The notes under the pieces were generated by a model. That model saw only the letters and a program-made list of their open reading frames with translations. It was not told the DNA's origin and did no database searches. A stretch of DNA of 64,000 nucleotides. It comes from Dehalobacter alkaniphilus (GTDB lineage Bacteria > Bacillota > Desulfitobacteriia > Desulfitobacteriales > Syntrophobotulaceae). Location of the stretch: positions 868,001 to 932,000 of the forward strand of contig CP148031.1 in the NCBI GenBank assembly GCA_040500365.1, in the 5' to 3' direction. Below, in pieces: positions 8,956-17,522 of this stretch; positions within the stretch are counted from its first letter, which is position 1; each line of letters opens with the position of its first letter. Both the position numbers and the translations under genes were made by a program.

Positions 8956-9000
8956 GTGGGGTATAGTGGGTTGAAGTGGTAAGTAAGTGGTGCCTGGTGG
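8956..9000 (+). promoter_or_regulatory. MraZ operator, GTGGG repeats at 10-bp spacing
   Basis: GTGGG at 8956, GTGGG at 8966, GTGGT at 8976, GTGGT at 8987 and GGTGG at 8996 repeat on about one helical turn. MraZ is known to bind such TGGG-type repeats ahead of its own gene and repress the dcw operon. A weak promoter (TTGCAG at 8922, TAGAGA at 8946) lies directly before the repeats. Confidence 0.78.
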
Positions 9001-9010
9001 GGTGAAGATT

Positions 9011-9448
9011 ATGTTCATGGGGGAATTTCTCCATACGATAGACAATAAAGGTCGTCTGATCATACCGGCAAAGTTCAGAGAGCTTCTTGGCAATAAGTCG
9101 TTTATTACCAAGGGGATGGAGGACTGTCTTTTTCTTTACCCTGAAAGCGGATGGTTTGATTTCGTGGAGAAGCTGAAACAGCTTCCGGTATCGCAAACCA
9201 GAGCCCGTGAATTTACCCGCTTGTTCTTTTCCAGCGCTGCCGAGTGCGAATTTGATAAGCAGGGGAGGATCTTGGTACCTGCAAATTTACGGGAGCGTGC
9301 TTTTTTGGAAAAAGATGTCGTTGTTGTCGGTGTCATGGATAGAATCGAGGTCTGGGATTCCTTGAAATGGAGAGAATACAGCACCAACGCAGCCCAAAAT
9401 TATGAAGATGATGCTGAGTCCCTTGCTGCGATGGGTTTAATGATATAG
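9011..9448 (+). CDS. mraZ: MraZ, transcriptional repressor of the dcw cluster
   Basis: 145 aa with two SpoVT-AbrB-like halves, each carrying the family signature (DNKGRLIIPAKFREL and DKQGRILVPANLRE). MraZ forms a ring and represses the division and cell wall operon by binding GTGGG-type repeats, which are present just upstream. The ATG at 9011 gives the canonical start MFMGEF; GGTGAAG lies five bases before it. It is the first gene of the long dcw operon. Confidence 0.96.
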   Translation: MFMGEFLHTIDNKGRLIIPAKFRELLGNKSFITKGMEDCLFLYPESGWFDFVEKLKQLPVSQTRAREFTRLFFSSAAECEFDKQGRILVPANLRERAFLEKDVVVVGVMDRIEVWDSLKWREYSTNAAQNYEDDAESLAAMGLMI

Positions 9449-9524
9449 CAGAATATACCATCGTACATAGGTTGAACAAAAAGTGGGTACGCTTGCGATA
9501 AAGCAAAGAAAGGAATGGCCCTAA

Positions 9525-10463
9525 GTGGTTTTTGAACACCAAAGCGTCCTGCTGCAAGAGACAATTGAAATGCTGTTTACAGACCCTGACGGATTATACG
9601 TGGACTGTACGCTGGGGGGAGCCGGACACTCGGCACTGCTGCTCCAGCGATTGAGCGCTTCGGGCAGGCTGGTATGTTTTGATCAGGATGAAACTGCTGT
9701 TGCCAATGCCCGCATGAAGTTTGCCAATGACCCAAGGGTCACTGTTTTTCAAAAGAACTTTGTGGAACTTGAAGATACGATCCGAGCGAATAGCTTATTA
9801 CCGGCAGCAGGGATCATGTATGATCTAGGGGTCTCGTCGCCCCAACTGGATGAAGCGGAAAGAGGCTTCAGCTATATGCGGGATGCAGTGCTCGACATGC
9901 GCATGGACCGCAGAAAACCGCTTACTGCCGAAGAAATCGTCAACAGCTGGAGTGTGGAAGACCTGACCGGAATTATCCGGGATTACGGAGAAGAAAAATG
10001 GGCGCTGAGAATTGCAAAGTTTATTGGCGAAGCCCGGACTCACGATAGAATCAGAACAACAGGGCAACTTGTTGAAATCATAAAGAATGCGGTCCCTGCT
10101 GCAGCCCGCAGAGAAGGACCTCATCCTGCCAAGCGCACTTTTCAGGCTTTAAGGATTGCTGTGAATAAAGAACTTGAGGTACTGGAAGAAACATTGGATC
10201 AGGCTCTGCATTGCCTGCAGGATGGCGGAAGAATAGCCGTCATTACCTTTCATTCTTTGGAAGACAGAATTGTTAAAAACAAATTTCAGTCCTGGATGGG
10301 CAAATGTACATGTCCTCCTTCTCTTCCGGTATGTTGCTGCGGGGTAAAACCCCTTGCGAGGCTGGTCAATAAAAAACCGGTTGTTCCATCCAGGGAAGAG
10401 GAAAATGATAATCCCAGATCGCGGAGCGCCAAGCTTCGTACTGCTGAGAAACTCAAGGTCTAA
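9525..10463 (+). CDS. rsmH: RsmH, 16S rRNA (cytosine1402-N4)-methyltransferase
   Basis: 312 aa SAM-dependent methyltransferase (formerly MraW). SAM-binding motif DCTLGGAGHS near residues 27-36, followed by the RsmH-specific DLGVSSPQLDEAERGFSY and HPAKRTFQALRIAVN segments. It methylates C1402 in the ribosomal P site. GTG start with AAAGGA ten bases upstream; the expected HQSVLLQET sequence follows at once. Second gene of the dcw operon. Confidence 0.97.
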   Translation: MVFEHQSVLLQETIEMLFTDPDGLYVDCTLGGAGHSALLLQRLSASGRLVCFDQDETAVANARMKFANDPRVTVFQKNFVELEDTIRANSLLPAAGIMYDLGVSSPQLDEAERGFSYMRDAVLDMRMDRRKPLTAEEIVNSWSVEDLTGIIRDYGEEKWALRIAKFIGEARTHDRIRTTGQLVEIIKNAVPAAARREGPHPAKRTFQALRIAVNKELEVLEETLDQALHCLQDGGRIAVITFHSLEDRIVKNKFQSWMGKCTCPPSLPVCCCGVKPLARLVNKKPVVPSREEENDNPRSRSAKLRTAEKLKV

Positions 10464-10484
10464 ATAGGGGGGGAGAAGAATACG

Positions 10485-11009
10485 ATGTTAACAGCACAGA
10501 GAAAACTACAATTCAATGAATCCTTTGCCTATCAGGAATATGATCAAATTCTTGATAAAGGCAAGCCAAAGGCCAAAAAAGCCGCCCCGTCCAAAAAGAC
10601 CTCTCAGATGCTGAAGTATCGGGCCATGGCACTCTTGGTCATATTGGGGATTATTGGGATGTTCGGTCTGATTGGGGCCAAAACAGTACATATCACCGTG
10701 GTCAAAGCTGCGGAAATCAAAGCCCTGCAAAAGGAAATTCAGACCCTGAACGTAGAAAATGATCTGTTGCAGGTTGAAGTCGACAAGCTCAGCTCCGTTT
10801 CCAGAATTGAAAAGGTTGCCCTGGCAATGGGTATGGAGAAGCCGGAAGGAACGATCTATATTGCCAGCAGCCTGATCCAGCCTGAGAGTACAGCAGAGGT
10901 TGACCAAACTCAGAAGACTGCGGCGGTGCCGGTTGAAGGCAAAGCCAATTCTATATTTGAAAATGTATTCAGCATATTTTCTAGCTTTTTTGCTTCAACC
11001 CAAAGATAG
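10485..11009 (+). CDS. ftsL: FtsL-like divisome protein
   Basis: 174 aa bitopic membrane protein: a basic cytoplasmic tail (residues 1-46), one membrane span about 47-66, then a coiled coil about 73-103 with leucine/valine heptads, and a low-complexity C-terminus. FtsL-type proteins are poorly conserved in sequence, so the name rests on this architecture and on the position between rsmH and the class B PBP. It would join DivIB/FtsQ and DivIC in activating septal synthesis. A G-rich ribosome site precedes the ATG. Confidence 0.82.
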   Translation: MLTAQRKLQFNESFAYQEYDQILDKGKPKAKKAAPSKKTSQMLKYRAMALLVILGIIGMFGLIGAKTVHITVVKAAEIKALQKEIQTLNVENDLLQVEVDKLSSVSRIEKVALAMGMEKPEGTIYIASSLIQPESTAEVDQTQKTAAVPVEGKANSIFENVFSIFSSFFASTQR

Positions 11010-11056
11010 CGTCGCCTGAGTTTAATCTACCTCTGTTCAAAAGGGGTAGATTTTCT

Positions 11057-13114
11057 ATGGTGCAATACATCAAGACGCGTAAAAGAATTCTCTTATTATT
11101 TGGGCTATGCAGCCTTTTCCTGCTGATTCTGATTATCCGGCTCGCGTTTGTTCAGCTGCGGGATGGCCCTTTCCTAAAAGACCTGGCGGATGCCGAGCAT
11201 TACCGCGGTGTTCCGGTCGCAGCTAAAAGAGGCAATATTGAAGACTGCAACGGCAATATCCTAGCGATGAGTGTCAGTGCCCAGACAGTCTATGCGATTC
11301 CGGCCGAAGTCAGAAAATCCAAGCGGCAGGATGAAATAGCGGCCGGACTTGCCGCTATTCTGGACACGGACCAAGGACAGGTTCTGCAAAAAATTACGAA
11401 ACGGACTTCCGTCGAGTATGTCAAAAAGAAAGTATCTGCGGAAGCTGCAGCAGAGATCACCAGGAAAAATTTCCCGGGTATAGGTATTATCGAAGACAGT
11501 ACACGGTTTTATCCGAATGGCTCATTGGCGGCGCATATTTTAGGTTTTACCGGAATTGACAGTCAGGGGCTGGAAGGAATTGAATACTCCAGGGATGAAG
11601 AACTTACAGGAACATCCGGCAGCATCCTTACCGAATACGGAGCAAACGGCATAAAAATTCCCGGAGGCCAGCATGAATTTATCCAGCCGGTTCAGGGGAA
11701 TACAGTCAAACTCACCATTGACAAAAACATCCAGGCTTTTGCCGAAAGAGAGCTGGCTAAACTGATGGCCGGCCAGGGTGTCAACATGGAAGGCAAAGTC
11801 CCAAAGAATGCCTCTATTCTTGTTATGGAGCCTTCAACAGGACGGATGCTGGCGATCGCTTCTGCACCCACTTATGATCCGAATAACTACCAAGCGTCCA
11901 ATGCGTCAACCCGACGGAATATTGCAATTCAAAATGGCTATGAGCCAGGGTCAACCTTTAAGATCATTACACTCGCAGCAGCGATTGAAGAGGGTGACTA
12001 TAAGCCGAATGAAAGCTTTACAGATCCCGGTTATGCGACAATTTTAAACAAAAAAATCCGCTGTTGGAAAGCTGGCGGGCACGGAACTCAAACCATGGTG
12101 GAAGTTGTCGAGAACTCCTGCAACCCGGGATTTATTATGCTGGGGCAGCGCCTCGGGATGGATAAGTTTTATCAATATCTGACGGCGTTCGGTTTCGGGC
12201 AGAAGACAGGGATTGAAATGTCCGGAGAGGCGAAAGGCATCCTGGCCAAAAAGAAGAAAGCAACGGCCTTGGATCTGGCCACGATGTCCATTGGCCAAAC
12301 CAATAATGTTACCCCCATTCAGCTCCTGACAGCAGTTTCGGCGGTTGCCAACGGAGGTACGCTGCTTGAGCCCCAGTTGGTTCAGGAAATTACAGTGCCG
12401 ACAGATGAGGTACTTGTCCCATTTGCGAAGAAGACGGTGCGGCGGGTCATCAGTGAGGATACTGCCAAGCTCGAGCGTGAAATCCTGGAGTCTGTCGTCA
12501 CCAATGGCACGGGCAGAAGGACCTTTCTTCCCGGCTACCGGGTAGCCGGGAAAACCGGCACAGCCCAGAAAGTCGGCAGCGGTGGTTATATCCAGGGAGA
12601 ATATGTTGCTTCTTTTATCGGGTTTGCACCGGCAGATCATCCACGTCTGGCAATTCTGGTCGTCATTGATGGTGTCCCGTTCTACGGCGGGGTCGTGGCA
12701 GCCCCGGTATTCTCGAGCGTTATGCTCGATTCCCTGAAATATCTTGGCGTCCAGCCTGATCTGGATGCTCCGCTCACTCCGGGAGAACCGCTTTATGGTG
12801 TGGAGTTCCCCGCTGTCAAAGAAGCCGCCACTGTACCTTCCGTTCTGGGATATACTTCAGCTGAGGCCCAAGCTGCCCTGAAAAAGCAGGGATTTAACGT
12901 GAAAGTGAAAGGCAGTGGTGCGGTCGTAGTTGACCAGATCCCGCATGGAGACTCAGAGGTCGAAAAAGGCTCCACGGTGCTGCTTTATTTTGGAACAGAA
13001 ACAGGCAAAGAAACCTTGGCTCCATGGCTCGAAGTGAGTGACCCGGATGTGGAAGCAATTGAAAACCTGGGAGAGCGGATCCCGATCAGCCTGAATCCGG
13101 ACCTGGCCGAATAA
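11057..13114 (+). CDS. spoVD: class B penicillin-binding protein, SpoVD/FtsI type
   Basis: 685 aa transpeptidase that crosslinks septal or spore cortex peptidoglycan with its SEDS partner FtsW/SpoVE. A membrane anchor lies at residues about 10-32, then the dimerisation domain (AKRGNI), then the catalytic domain: S299-T-F-K302, S354-C-N356 and K499-T-G501. One PASTA domain spans about 588-648, a feature of SpoVD and of some division PBPs. Only one class B PBP occurs in this dcw cluster, so it may serve in vegetative division, in sporulation, or in both; sequence alone cannot separate ftsI/pbpB from spoVD. Confidence 0.93.
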   Translation: MVQYIKTRKRILLLFGLCSLFLLILIIRLAFVQLRDGPFLKDLADAEHYRGVPVAAKRGNIEDCNGNILAMSVSAQTVYAIPAEVRKSKRQDEIAAGLAAILDTDQGQVLQKITKRTSVEYVKKKVSAEAAAEITRKNFPGIGIIEDSTRFYPNGSLAAHILGFTGIDSQGLEGIEYSRDEELTGTSGSILTEYGANGIKIPGGQHEFIQPVQGNTVKLTIDKNIQAFAERELAKLMAGQGVNMEGKVPKNASILVMEPSTGRMLAIASAPTYDPNNYQASNASTRRNIAIQNGYEPGSTFKIITLAAAIEEGDYKPNESFTDPGYATILNKKIRCWKAGGHGTQTMVEVVENSCNPGFIMLGQRLGMDKFYQYLTAFGFGQKTGIEMSGEAKGILAKKKKATALDLATMSIGQTNNVTPIQLLTAVSAVANGGTLLEPQLVQEITVPTDEVLVPFAKKTVRRVISEDTAKLEREILESVVTNGTGRRTFLPGYRVAGKTGTAQKVGSGGYIQGEYVASFIGFAPADHPRLAILVVIDGVPFYGGVVAAPVFSSVMLDSLKYLGVQPDLDAPLTPGEPLYGVEFPAVKEAATVPSVLGYTSAEAQAALKKQGFNVKVKGSGAVVVDQIPHGDSEVEKGSTVLLYFGTETGKETLAPWLEVSDPDVEAIENLGERIPISLNPDLAE

Positions 13115-13192
13115 AGACGATATGTCATAATCAGGATGGAGTTAGAAAAAAAAACATGATTGTGGTAAGATAGCTGAGAAGAGGTGTAGCTC

Positions 13193-14671
13193 ATGTCTAG
13201 TTCTGAAAAAACGCTGGCGGAAATCATTGACGGTATGAAACAGGTTGAAGTGCTTGGAGATACGCAGACGGTAATTAATGGGATCACCCATGACTCAAGA
13301 ACGGTATCTCCAGGCAATCTATATGTATGCATTAGAGGTTATCAGGCGGACGGTCATGCGTTTGCCGAGGCTGCGGTCCGGGCCAGCGCTACAGCGTTAG
13401 CCGTGGAGGAGTTCCTGCCGCTAGCCGTACCCCAGCTTAAATTTACGGATACCCGGAAGGCCATGGGTTTTTTAGCGGCTGAGGTCTTCGGGAATCCATC
13501 CGACCGGCTTGAACTTGTCGGTGTAACCGGGACGAACGGTAAAACCACAGTGACGCACCTGATTGAGCGGATCGTTCAGCAAAGCGGCAAGAAAACTGGT
13601 CTGATCGGTACACTTGGCAGCAGAATAGGAAACAATGCGTATCCCGGCCAGCATACCACGCCTGAATCGACGGAAATTCAACTTTTATTAGCTGAAATGG
13701 TTGCGGAAAATGTGGATCTCGCCGTGATGGAAGTATCCTCGCATGCACTCGATTTGGGAAGAGTCAATGGCTGTGTATTCAATGCCGGGATTTTTACCAA
13801 TCTGACACAGGATCATTTGGATTACCATAAGGATATGCAGGAATACCTCAAAGTGAAAGCGCTACTTTTCTCCGGCTTGAACGGCGGAAAAGCCGGCCAG
13901 CTGGCTGTGCTCAATGCTGACGACGTCTCCTGTGTCTTTCTGAAAGAACAGGCGGGTTGCAGGGCAGTCACGTATGGTGTTGACCACGAGGCGGACTACC
14001 GGGCTGTGAATATCCGGCTTTCAGACAGAGGTGTTGAATTTGACGTGATTTTTCACGGGAAAAGCGCCGAGATTTTTTATAGTACCCCTGGTAAATTTAG
14101 TGTTTACAATGTTCTGGCCGCAATTGCCTGGGCACTGGAAAGCGGATATCCGACTGAGATTGTGGTGCAAGCGCTTCACAGTATCAAAGGGGTTCCGGGC
14201 AGATTTGAGAGTATTCGCAAAGGCCAGCCTTTTTTAGTTATTGTCGATTATGCACATACACCGGACGGCCTGGAAAATGTTTTGCGTACGGCCAGAGAAA
14301 TCACTGCTGGAAAGCTGATCACAGTATTTGGCTGCGGCGGTGACAGGGACCGAAAAAAAAGGCCGCTCATGGGAGAAGCCGCCGGCCGTTTTAGCGACTA
14401 TATTGTCGTAACCTCGGATAATCCCCGGACTGAAGATCCTGATAAAATTATTGAAGATATTATTCCGGGGCTTAAATCAGCCAATTACAAGGTGATAAAA
14501 GACCGCTGCAGTGCGATCGACGAAGCCTGTACGGCAGCCGGTTCCGGGGACACGGTACTTATCGCCGGCAAAGGACATGAAGACTATCAGATTCTAGGCA
14601 CGGAAAAAATACATTTTGATGACCGGGAAGAAGCAGATAAAGTTCTTAGGAGATTGGGTTATGTGGAATAG
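13193..14671 (+). CDS. murE: MurE, UDP-MurNAc-tripeptide ligase (meso-DAP adding)
   Basis: 492 aa Mur ligase. P-loop GTNGKTT at residues 113-119, and the substrate signature DNPR at 409-412, which marks enzymes that add meso-diaminopimelate rather than lysine. This agrees with the dapF and dapL genes later in the window. It adds the third stem residue to UDP-MurNAc-L-Ala-D-Glu in the cytoplasm. ATG at 13193 has AGAGGTG upstream. A 78-base gap and a possible weak promoter (TTAGAA, 18 bases, TAAGAT at 13142-13171) separate it from the PBP gene. Confidence 0.97.
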   Translation: MSSSEKTLAEIIDGMKQVEVLGDTQTVINGITHDSRTVSPGNLYVCIRGYQADGHAFAEAAVRASATALAVEEFLPLAVPQLKFTDTRKAMGFLAAEVFGNPSDRLELVGVTGTNGKTTVTHLIERIVQQSGKKTGLIGTLGSRIGNNAYPGQHTTPESTEIQLLLAEMVAENVDLAVMEVSSHALDLGRVNGCVFNAGIFTNLTQDHLDYHKDMQEYLKVKALLFSGLNGGKAGQLAVLNADDVSCVFLKEQAGCRAVTYGVDHEADYRAVNIRLSDRGVEFDVIFHGKSAEIFYSTPGKFSVYNVLAAIAWALESGYPTEIVVQALHSIKGVPGRFESIRKGQPFLVIVDYAHTPDGLENVLRTAREITAGKLITVFGCGGDRDRKKRPLMGEAAGRFSDYIVVTSDNPRTEDPDKIIEDIIPGLKSANYKVIKDRCSAIDEACTAAGSGDTVLIAGKGHEDYQILGTEKIHFDDREEADKVLRRLGYVE

Positions 14672-16070
14672 TGGTACCATGGCGGAAATTCTCGGCGGCA
14701 AACTTTACGGATCAGCATCCACATATTTCAAGGGGTGTGTCATTGATAGCAGAGCAGCTTCTGAGGGAGTATTGTTTGCTGCGATCCGCGGAGAAAAGAC
14801 CGACGGACACTTATTTATCAATAAAGCCTTTCAAGGCGGGGCATCGATTGCACTGGCAGAAACACGAAGCCTGGAGGAATACGGCCTTCCAGTCATACCT
14901 GCCGACAAAGCAATCATTGCTGTAAAGGATACACTGCTGGCTTTGCAGGATTTAGCCAGAGCGTGGAGAGAAACGCTTGATCCTGTGGTCATTGGGATTA
15001 CCGGCAGCTGCGGCAAAACTACGACCAAGGATATGACGGCTGCCGTACTTGCCAAAAGCTTTAAGGTCCATAAAAATCTGGAAAACCACAATAATGAGAT
15101 CGGGCTGCCGCTGACCATCCTGAATGCACCGGCAGGAACCGAGATCATGGTTCTGGAAATGGGAATGCGCGGACTCGGGCAGATTAGGGCCCTTTGCGAT
15201 ATTTGCAGCCCTTCGGTTGCTGTGATCACGAATATCGGGACAACACATTTGGAGCTGTTAGGATCACAGGAGAATATTGCGAAGGCCAAATGGGAACTGG
15301 TTGCTGCTCTGTCGGAAGGAGGCATAGCCGTACTGAATGCGGAGGATGCGTTCAGTGTCAACAAGGCAGCCGCTGCTGATGTGAAAAAAGTCTTCTACGG
15401 GATTTCCGGTAAATATGCGTCTCCAGATGTTTATGCTGTCAATATCCACAGCTCCGGGACGCTAACGACGTGTTTTGAAGTTGTATCCGGAGAGGACAGA
15501 GCTGAGGTTCGCCTCCCGTTGCCAGGAGAGCACAATGTACTCGATGCACTAGCGGCTTTGAGTGTTGGACTGGCCAAAGGGGTATCCCTGGCTGAAGGAG
15601 CCAAAGCACTCGAAGAACTGGAACTGTCCAAAATGAGGCTCGAGATTCAGCAGGGCGTTTTTGGGAGTACGATCATTAATGACGTGTATAATGCCAATCC
15701 TACCTCCGTGAAAGCTTCACTGCGCGTGCTGGCTGAAAGGGGAGGGGCAAAAACGATCGCAGTACTGGGTGAGATGTATGAATTGGGAGATTCTGCCGTT
15801 ACTGGTCACCAGGATGTCGGCCGGGCTGCAGCGGAGCTGGGGATCAACACACTGATCACAGTTGGCAAAATGGCTGAAGATATTGCGCAGGGAGCCTCTG
15901 GGGCAGGTTTTCCCGCCTCTGGCATTCATGTTTGCAGCGAATGCACTGAAGCCGTTTCTGTGGCAAAGACGCTTATAGAGGAGATGGGCAGTAATGTCTG
16001 GGTTCTTGTCAAGGGATCTCGCGGCATGCGGATGGAGCGCGTAAGCGCTGCTTTGAAGCGTGAAGAGTGA
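14661..16070 (+). CDS. murF: MurF, UDP-MurNAc-pentapeptide synthetase
   Basis: 469 aa. Adds D-Ala-D-Ala to the MurE product using ATP. P-loop GSCGKTT at residues 115-121, followed by the MurF-typical NNEIGLPLT and GMRGLGQI segments. The ATG at 14661 has AGGAGA seven bases upstream and overlaps the murE stop by 11 bases, indicating translational coupling. Downstream, the operon is interrupted by 426 bases that hold two palindromic repeat elements before mraY. Confidence 0.97.
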   Translation: MWNSGTMAEILGGKLYGSASTYFKGCVIDSRAASEGVLFAAIRGEKTDGHLFINKAFQGGASIALAETRSLEEYGLPVIPADKAIIAVKDTLLALQDLARAWRETLDPVVIGITGSCGKTTTKDMTAAVLAKSFKVHKNLENHNNEIGLPLTILNAPAGTEIMVLEMGMRGLGQIRALCDICSPSVAVITNIGTTHLELLGSQENIAKAKWELVAALSEGGIAVLNAEDAFSVNKAAAADVKKVFYGISGKYASPDVYAVNIHSSGTLTTCFEVVSGEDRAEVRLPLPGEHNVLDALAALSVGLAKGVSLAEGAKALEELELSKMRLEIQQGVFGSTIINDVYNANPTSVKASLRVLAERGGAKTIAVLGEMYELGDSAVTGHQDVGRAAAELGINTLITVGKMAEDIAQGASGAGFPASGIHVCSECTEAVSVAKTLIEEMGSNVWVLVKGSRGMRMERVSAALKREE

Positions 16071-16085
16071 ATTCTTCTCGGGTCT

Positions 16086-16190
16086 GTCTGCAGGCCACAT
16101 ACCGCTTTTCGGCGAATTGCGCCATCCATGGCGCAAATGCCGCGCTCCGCAATCCGTGCTCCGCTTTTCGCGGAACTGTGGCCTGCAGAC
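16086..16190 (+). repeat. palindromic element R1, forward orientation
   Basis: 105 bp. The ends GTCTGCAGGCCACA and TGTGGCCTGCAGAC are a perfect 14-bp terminal inverted repeat. Inside are the family core: CCGCTTTTCGG, the hairpin TTGCGCCAT/ATGGCGCAA (16117-16136), and CCGCGCTCCGC followed by GTGCTCCGC. Five related full-length copies and one half copy occur in the window (R2-R7). Confidence 0.85.
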
Positions 16191-16343
16191 TAATTACAAG
16201 ATATGAAAGCATTTCTTTCAGGTGTTTCATACCACCGCTTACACGCTGAGGCAAATAGGTATCAAGCATAGCACTTCTTTGAAGCAAAGAACTACAAAGC
16301 ATCTTGAACTGGTCCCAAATACGTCTATTATCTCCGGTGATCA
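16191..16343. other. spacer between R1 and R2, no gene seen
   Basis: 153 bases between two opposed repeat copies. It contains a weak hairpin (TATGAAA at 16202 with TTTCATA at 16225) but no convincing reading frame or ribosome site. Confidence 0.4.
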
Positions 16344-16448
16344 GTCAGCGAGCCACAGTTCCGCGTCAAGCGGAGCATGGATGCGGAGCGCGGACGTTTG
16401 TGCCACGGAGGGCACAACGGCCGAAAAGCGGTATTGTGGCTCGCTGAC
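16344..16448 (-). repeat. palindromic element R2, reverse orientation
   Basis: 105 bp, the same length as R1. The ends GTCAGCGAGCCACA and TGTGGCTCGCTGAC form a perfect 14-bp inverted repeat whose inner bases differ from those of R1 on both arms together. Reverse-complemented, it carries the same core as R1 (CCGCTTTTCGG, TTGTGCC..GGCACAA, CCGCGCTCCGC). R1 and R2 face each other. Confidence 0.85.
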
Positions 16449-16496
16449 CTGCCCCAATAATTCAATTATCAAGGCTAAGAAAGGAACATTCGGGAA

Positions 16497-17504
16497 GTGA
16501 CGGAAAAAATCTATTTGGCGGCAGGAATTGCCCTGCTGGTAAGTCTTCTGGCGGGACCTTTTTTGATTCCGGTTCTGCGTACGTTAAAATTTGGTCAAAG
16601 TATCAGGGTAGATGGCCCCAAACGGCATCTTGCCAAGGCCGGGACACCGACGATTGGCGGACTTATATTTCTAATTGGAATTACAGCCGGGGTGCTGATT
16701 ATTGCGGAAAAACCTTATTCACCCGGAATAATAACCATGCTCCTTGTGACCTTGGGCTTTGGCTTGCTTGGTTTTCTAGATGATTTTTTAAAAGTAATTA
16801 GGAAGCAGAACCTTGGCTTACGAGCATGGCAGAAACTGACCGGGCAAATCCTGCTTGCGGTGATATTAGTCGGAGTTTCCACCCTGTACCTTGGTAGGGG
16901 TACAGCGGTAGATATTCCGTTCACTGCTTTGGAAATAGATTTAGGGATTTTCTATTATCCGCTGGTCATACTTATTGTGGTGTATATGTCCAATGCGGTT
17001 AACCTGACAGACGGACTGGACGGACTGGCCGCAGGCTGTACAGTTATTTCAGCTGTCGGCTATGTCGGCATTGCTTATCTGGCTGCGCGGACAGGATTTA
17101 TTGACGGCATCGATGTTTCTTCCAGCGACCTCGCGGTTTTTGCCGCGGCCATTGCGGGAGGCTGTCTGGGATTCTTAAGGTTTAACATCCACCCGGCCAG
17201 GATCTTTATGGGCGACTGTGGATCACTTGCTCTGGGCGGAGCGTTGGCTGCGGTCTCGGTCCTCAGCAAGAGTGAATTTGTTTTGCTAATTCTCGGCGGG
17301 GTCTTTGTCCTGGAAGGTCTGTCCGTTGTTCTTCAAGTTGTTTCTTTTCAGACCAGGGGGAAGAGGATATTTCGGATGAGTCCGGTGCACCATCACTTTG
17401 AATTGGGCGGCTGGAGCGAAAAAAAGGTTGTACGCGTTTTTTGGCTGGCTGCAGCCATCTTCACGTTGATTGGAGTTAGCGCCTTTTGGTTGATGATCAA
17501 TTAA
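16497..17504 (+). CDS. mraY: MraY, phospho-MurNAc-pentapeptide translocase
   Basis: 335 aa polytopic membrane enzyme that transfers phospho-MurNAc-pentapeptide to undecaprenyl phosphate, giving lipid I. Conserved motifs include DGPKRHLAKAGTPTIGG, the Asp-rich FLDDFLK, NAVNLTDGLDGLA and the histidine motif MSPVHHHFELGGW near the C-terminus. About ten hydrophobic spans. GTG start at 16497; AAGGAAC lies about a dozen bases upstream and GGGAAG is adjacent. Two palindromic repeats separate it from murF. Confidence 0.97.
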   Translation: MTEKIYLAAGIALLVSLLAGPFLIPVLRTLKFGQSIRVDGPKRHLAKAGTPTIGGLIFLIGITAGVLIIAEKPYSPGIITMLLVTLGFGLLGFLDDFLKVIRKQNLGLRAWQKLTGQILLAVILVGVSTLYLGRGTAVDIPFTALEIDLGIFYYPLVILIVVYMSNAVNLTDGLDGLAAGCTVISAVGYVGIAYLAARTGFIDGIDVSSSDLAVFAAAIAGGCLGFLRFNIHPARIFMGDCGSLALGGALAAVSVLSKSEFVLLILGGVFVLEGLSVVLQVVSFQTRGKRIFRMSPVHHHFELGGWSEKKVVRVFWLAAAIFTLIGVSAFWLMIN

Positions 17505-17522
17505 GGTTGGAGGGATCGTATT

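Noticed and set aside
12528..12552. 25-bp palindrome in the PBP gene (TTCCCGGCTACC, its complement and one central base)
   Set aside because: It falls on conserved codons for LPGYRVAGKTG, so coding constraint and chance explain it.
12044..12640. 198-aa reverse frame inside the class B PBP gene
   Set aside because: A shadow of a well supported gene with all catalytic motifs on the forward strand.
16086..16448. R1 and R2 as a CRISPR array or as two tRNA-like genes
   Set aside because: Only two inverted copies, no regular spacers, and no tRNA cloverleaf or anticodon arm can be drawn.
16222..16500. Possible 92-aa frame between murF and mraY
   Set aside because: It runs through repeat R2 and its spacer, has no ribosome site and no recognisable protein pattern.
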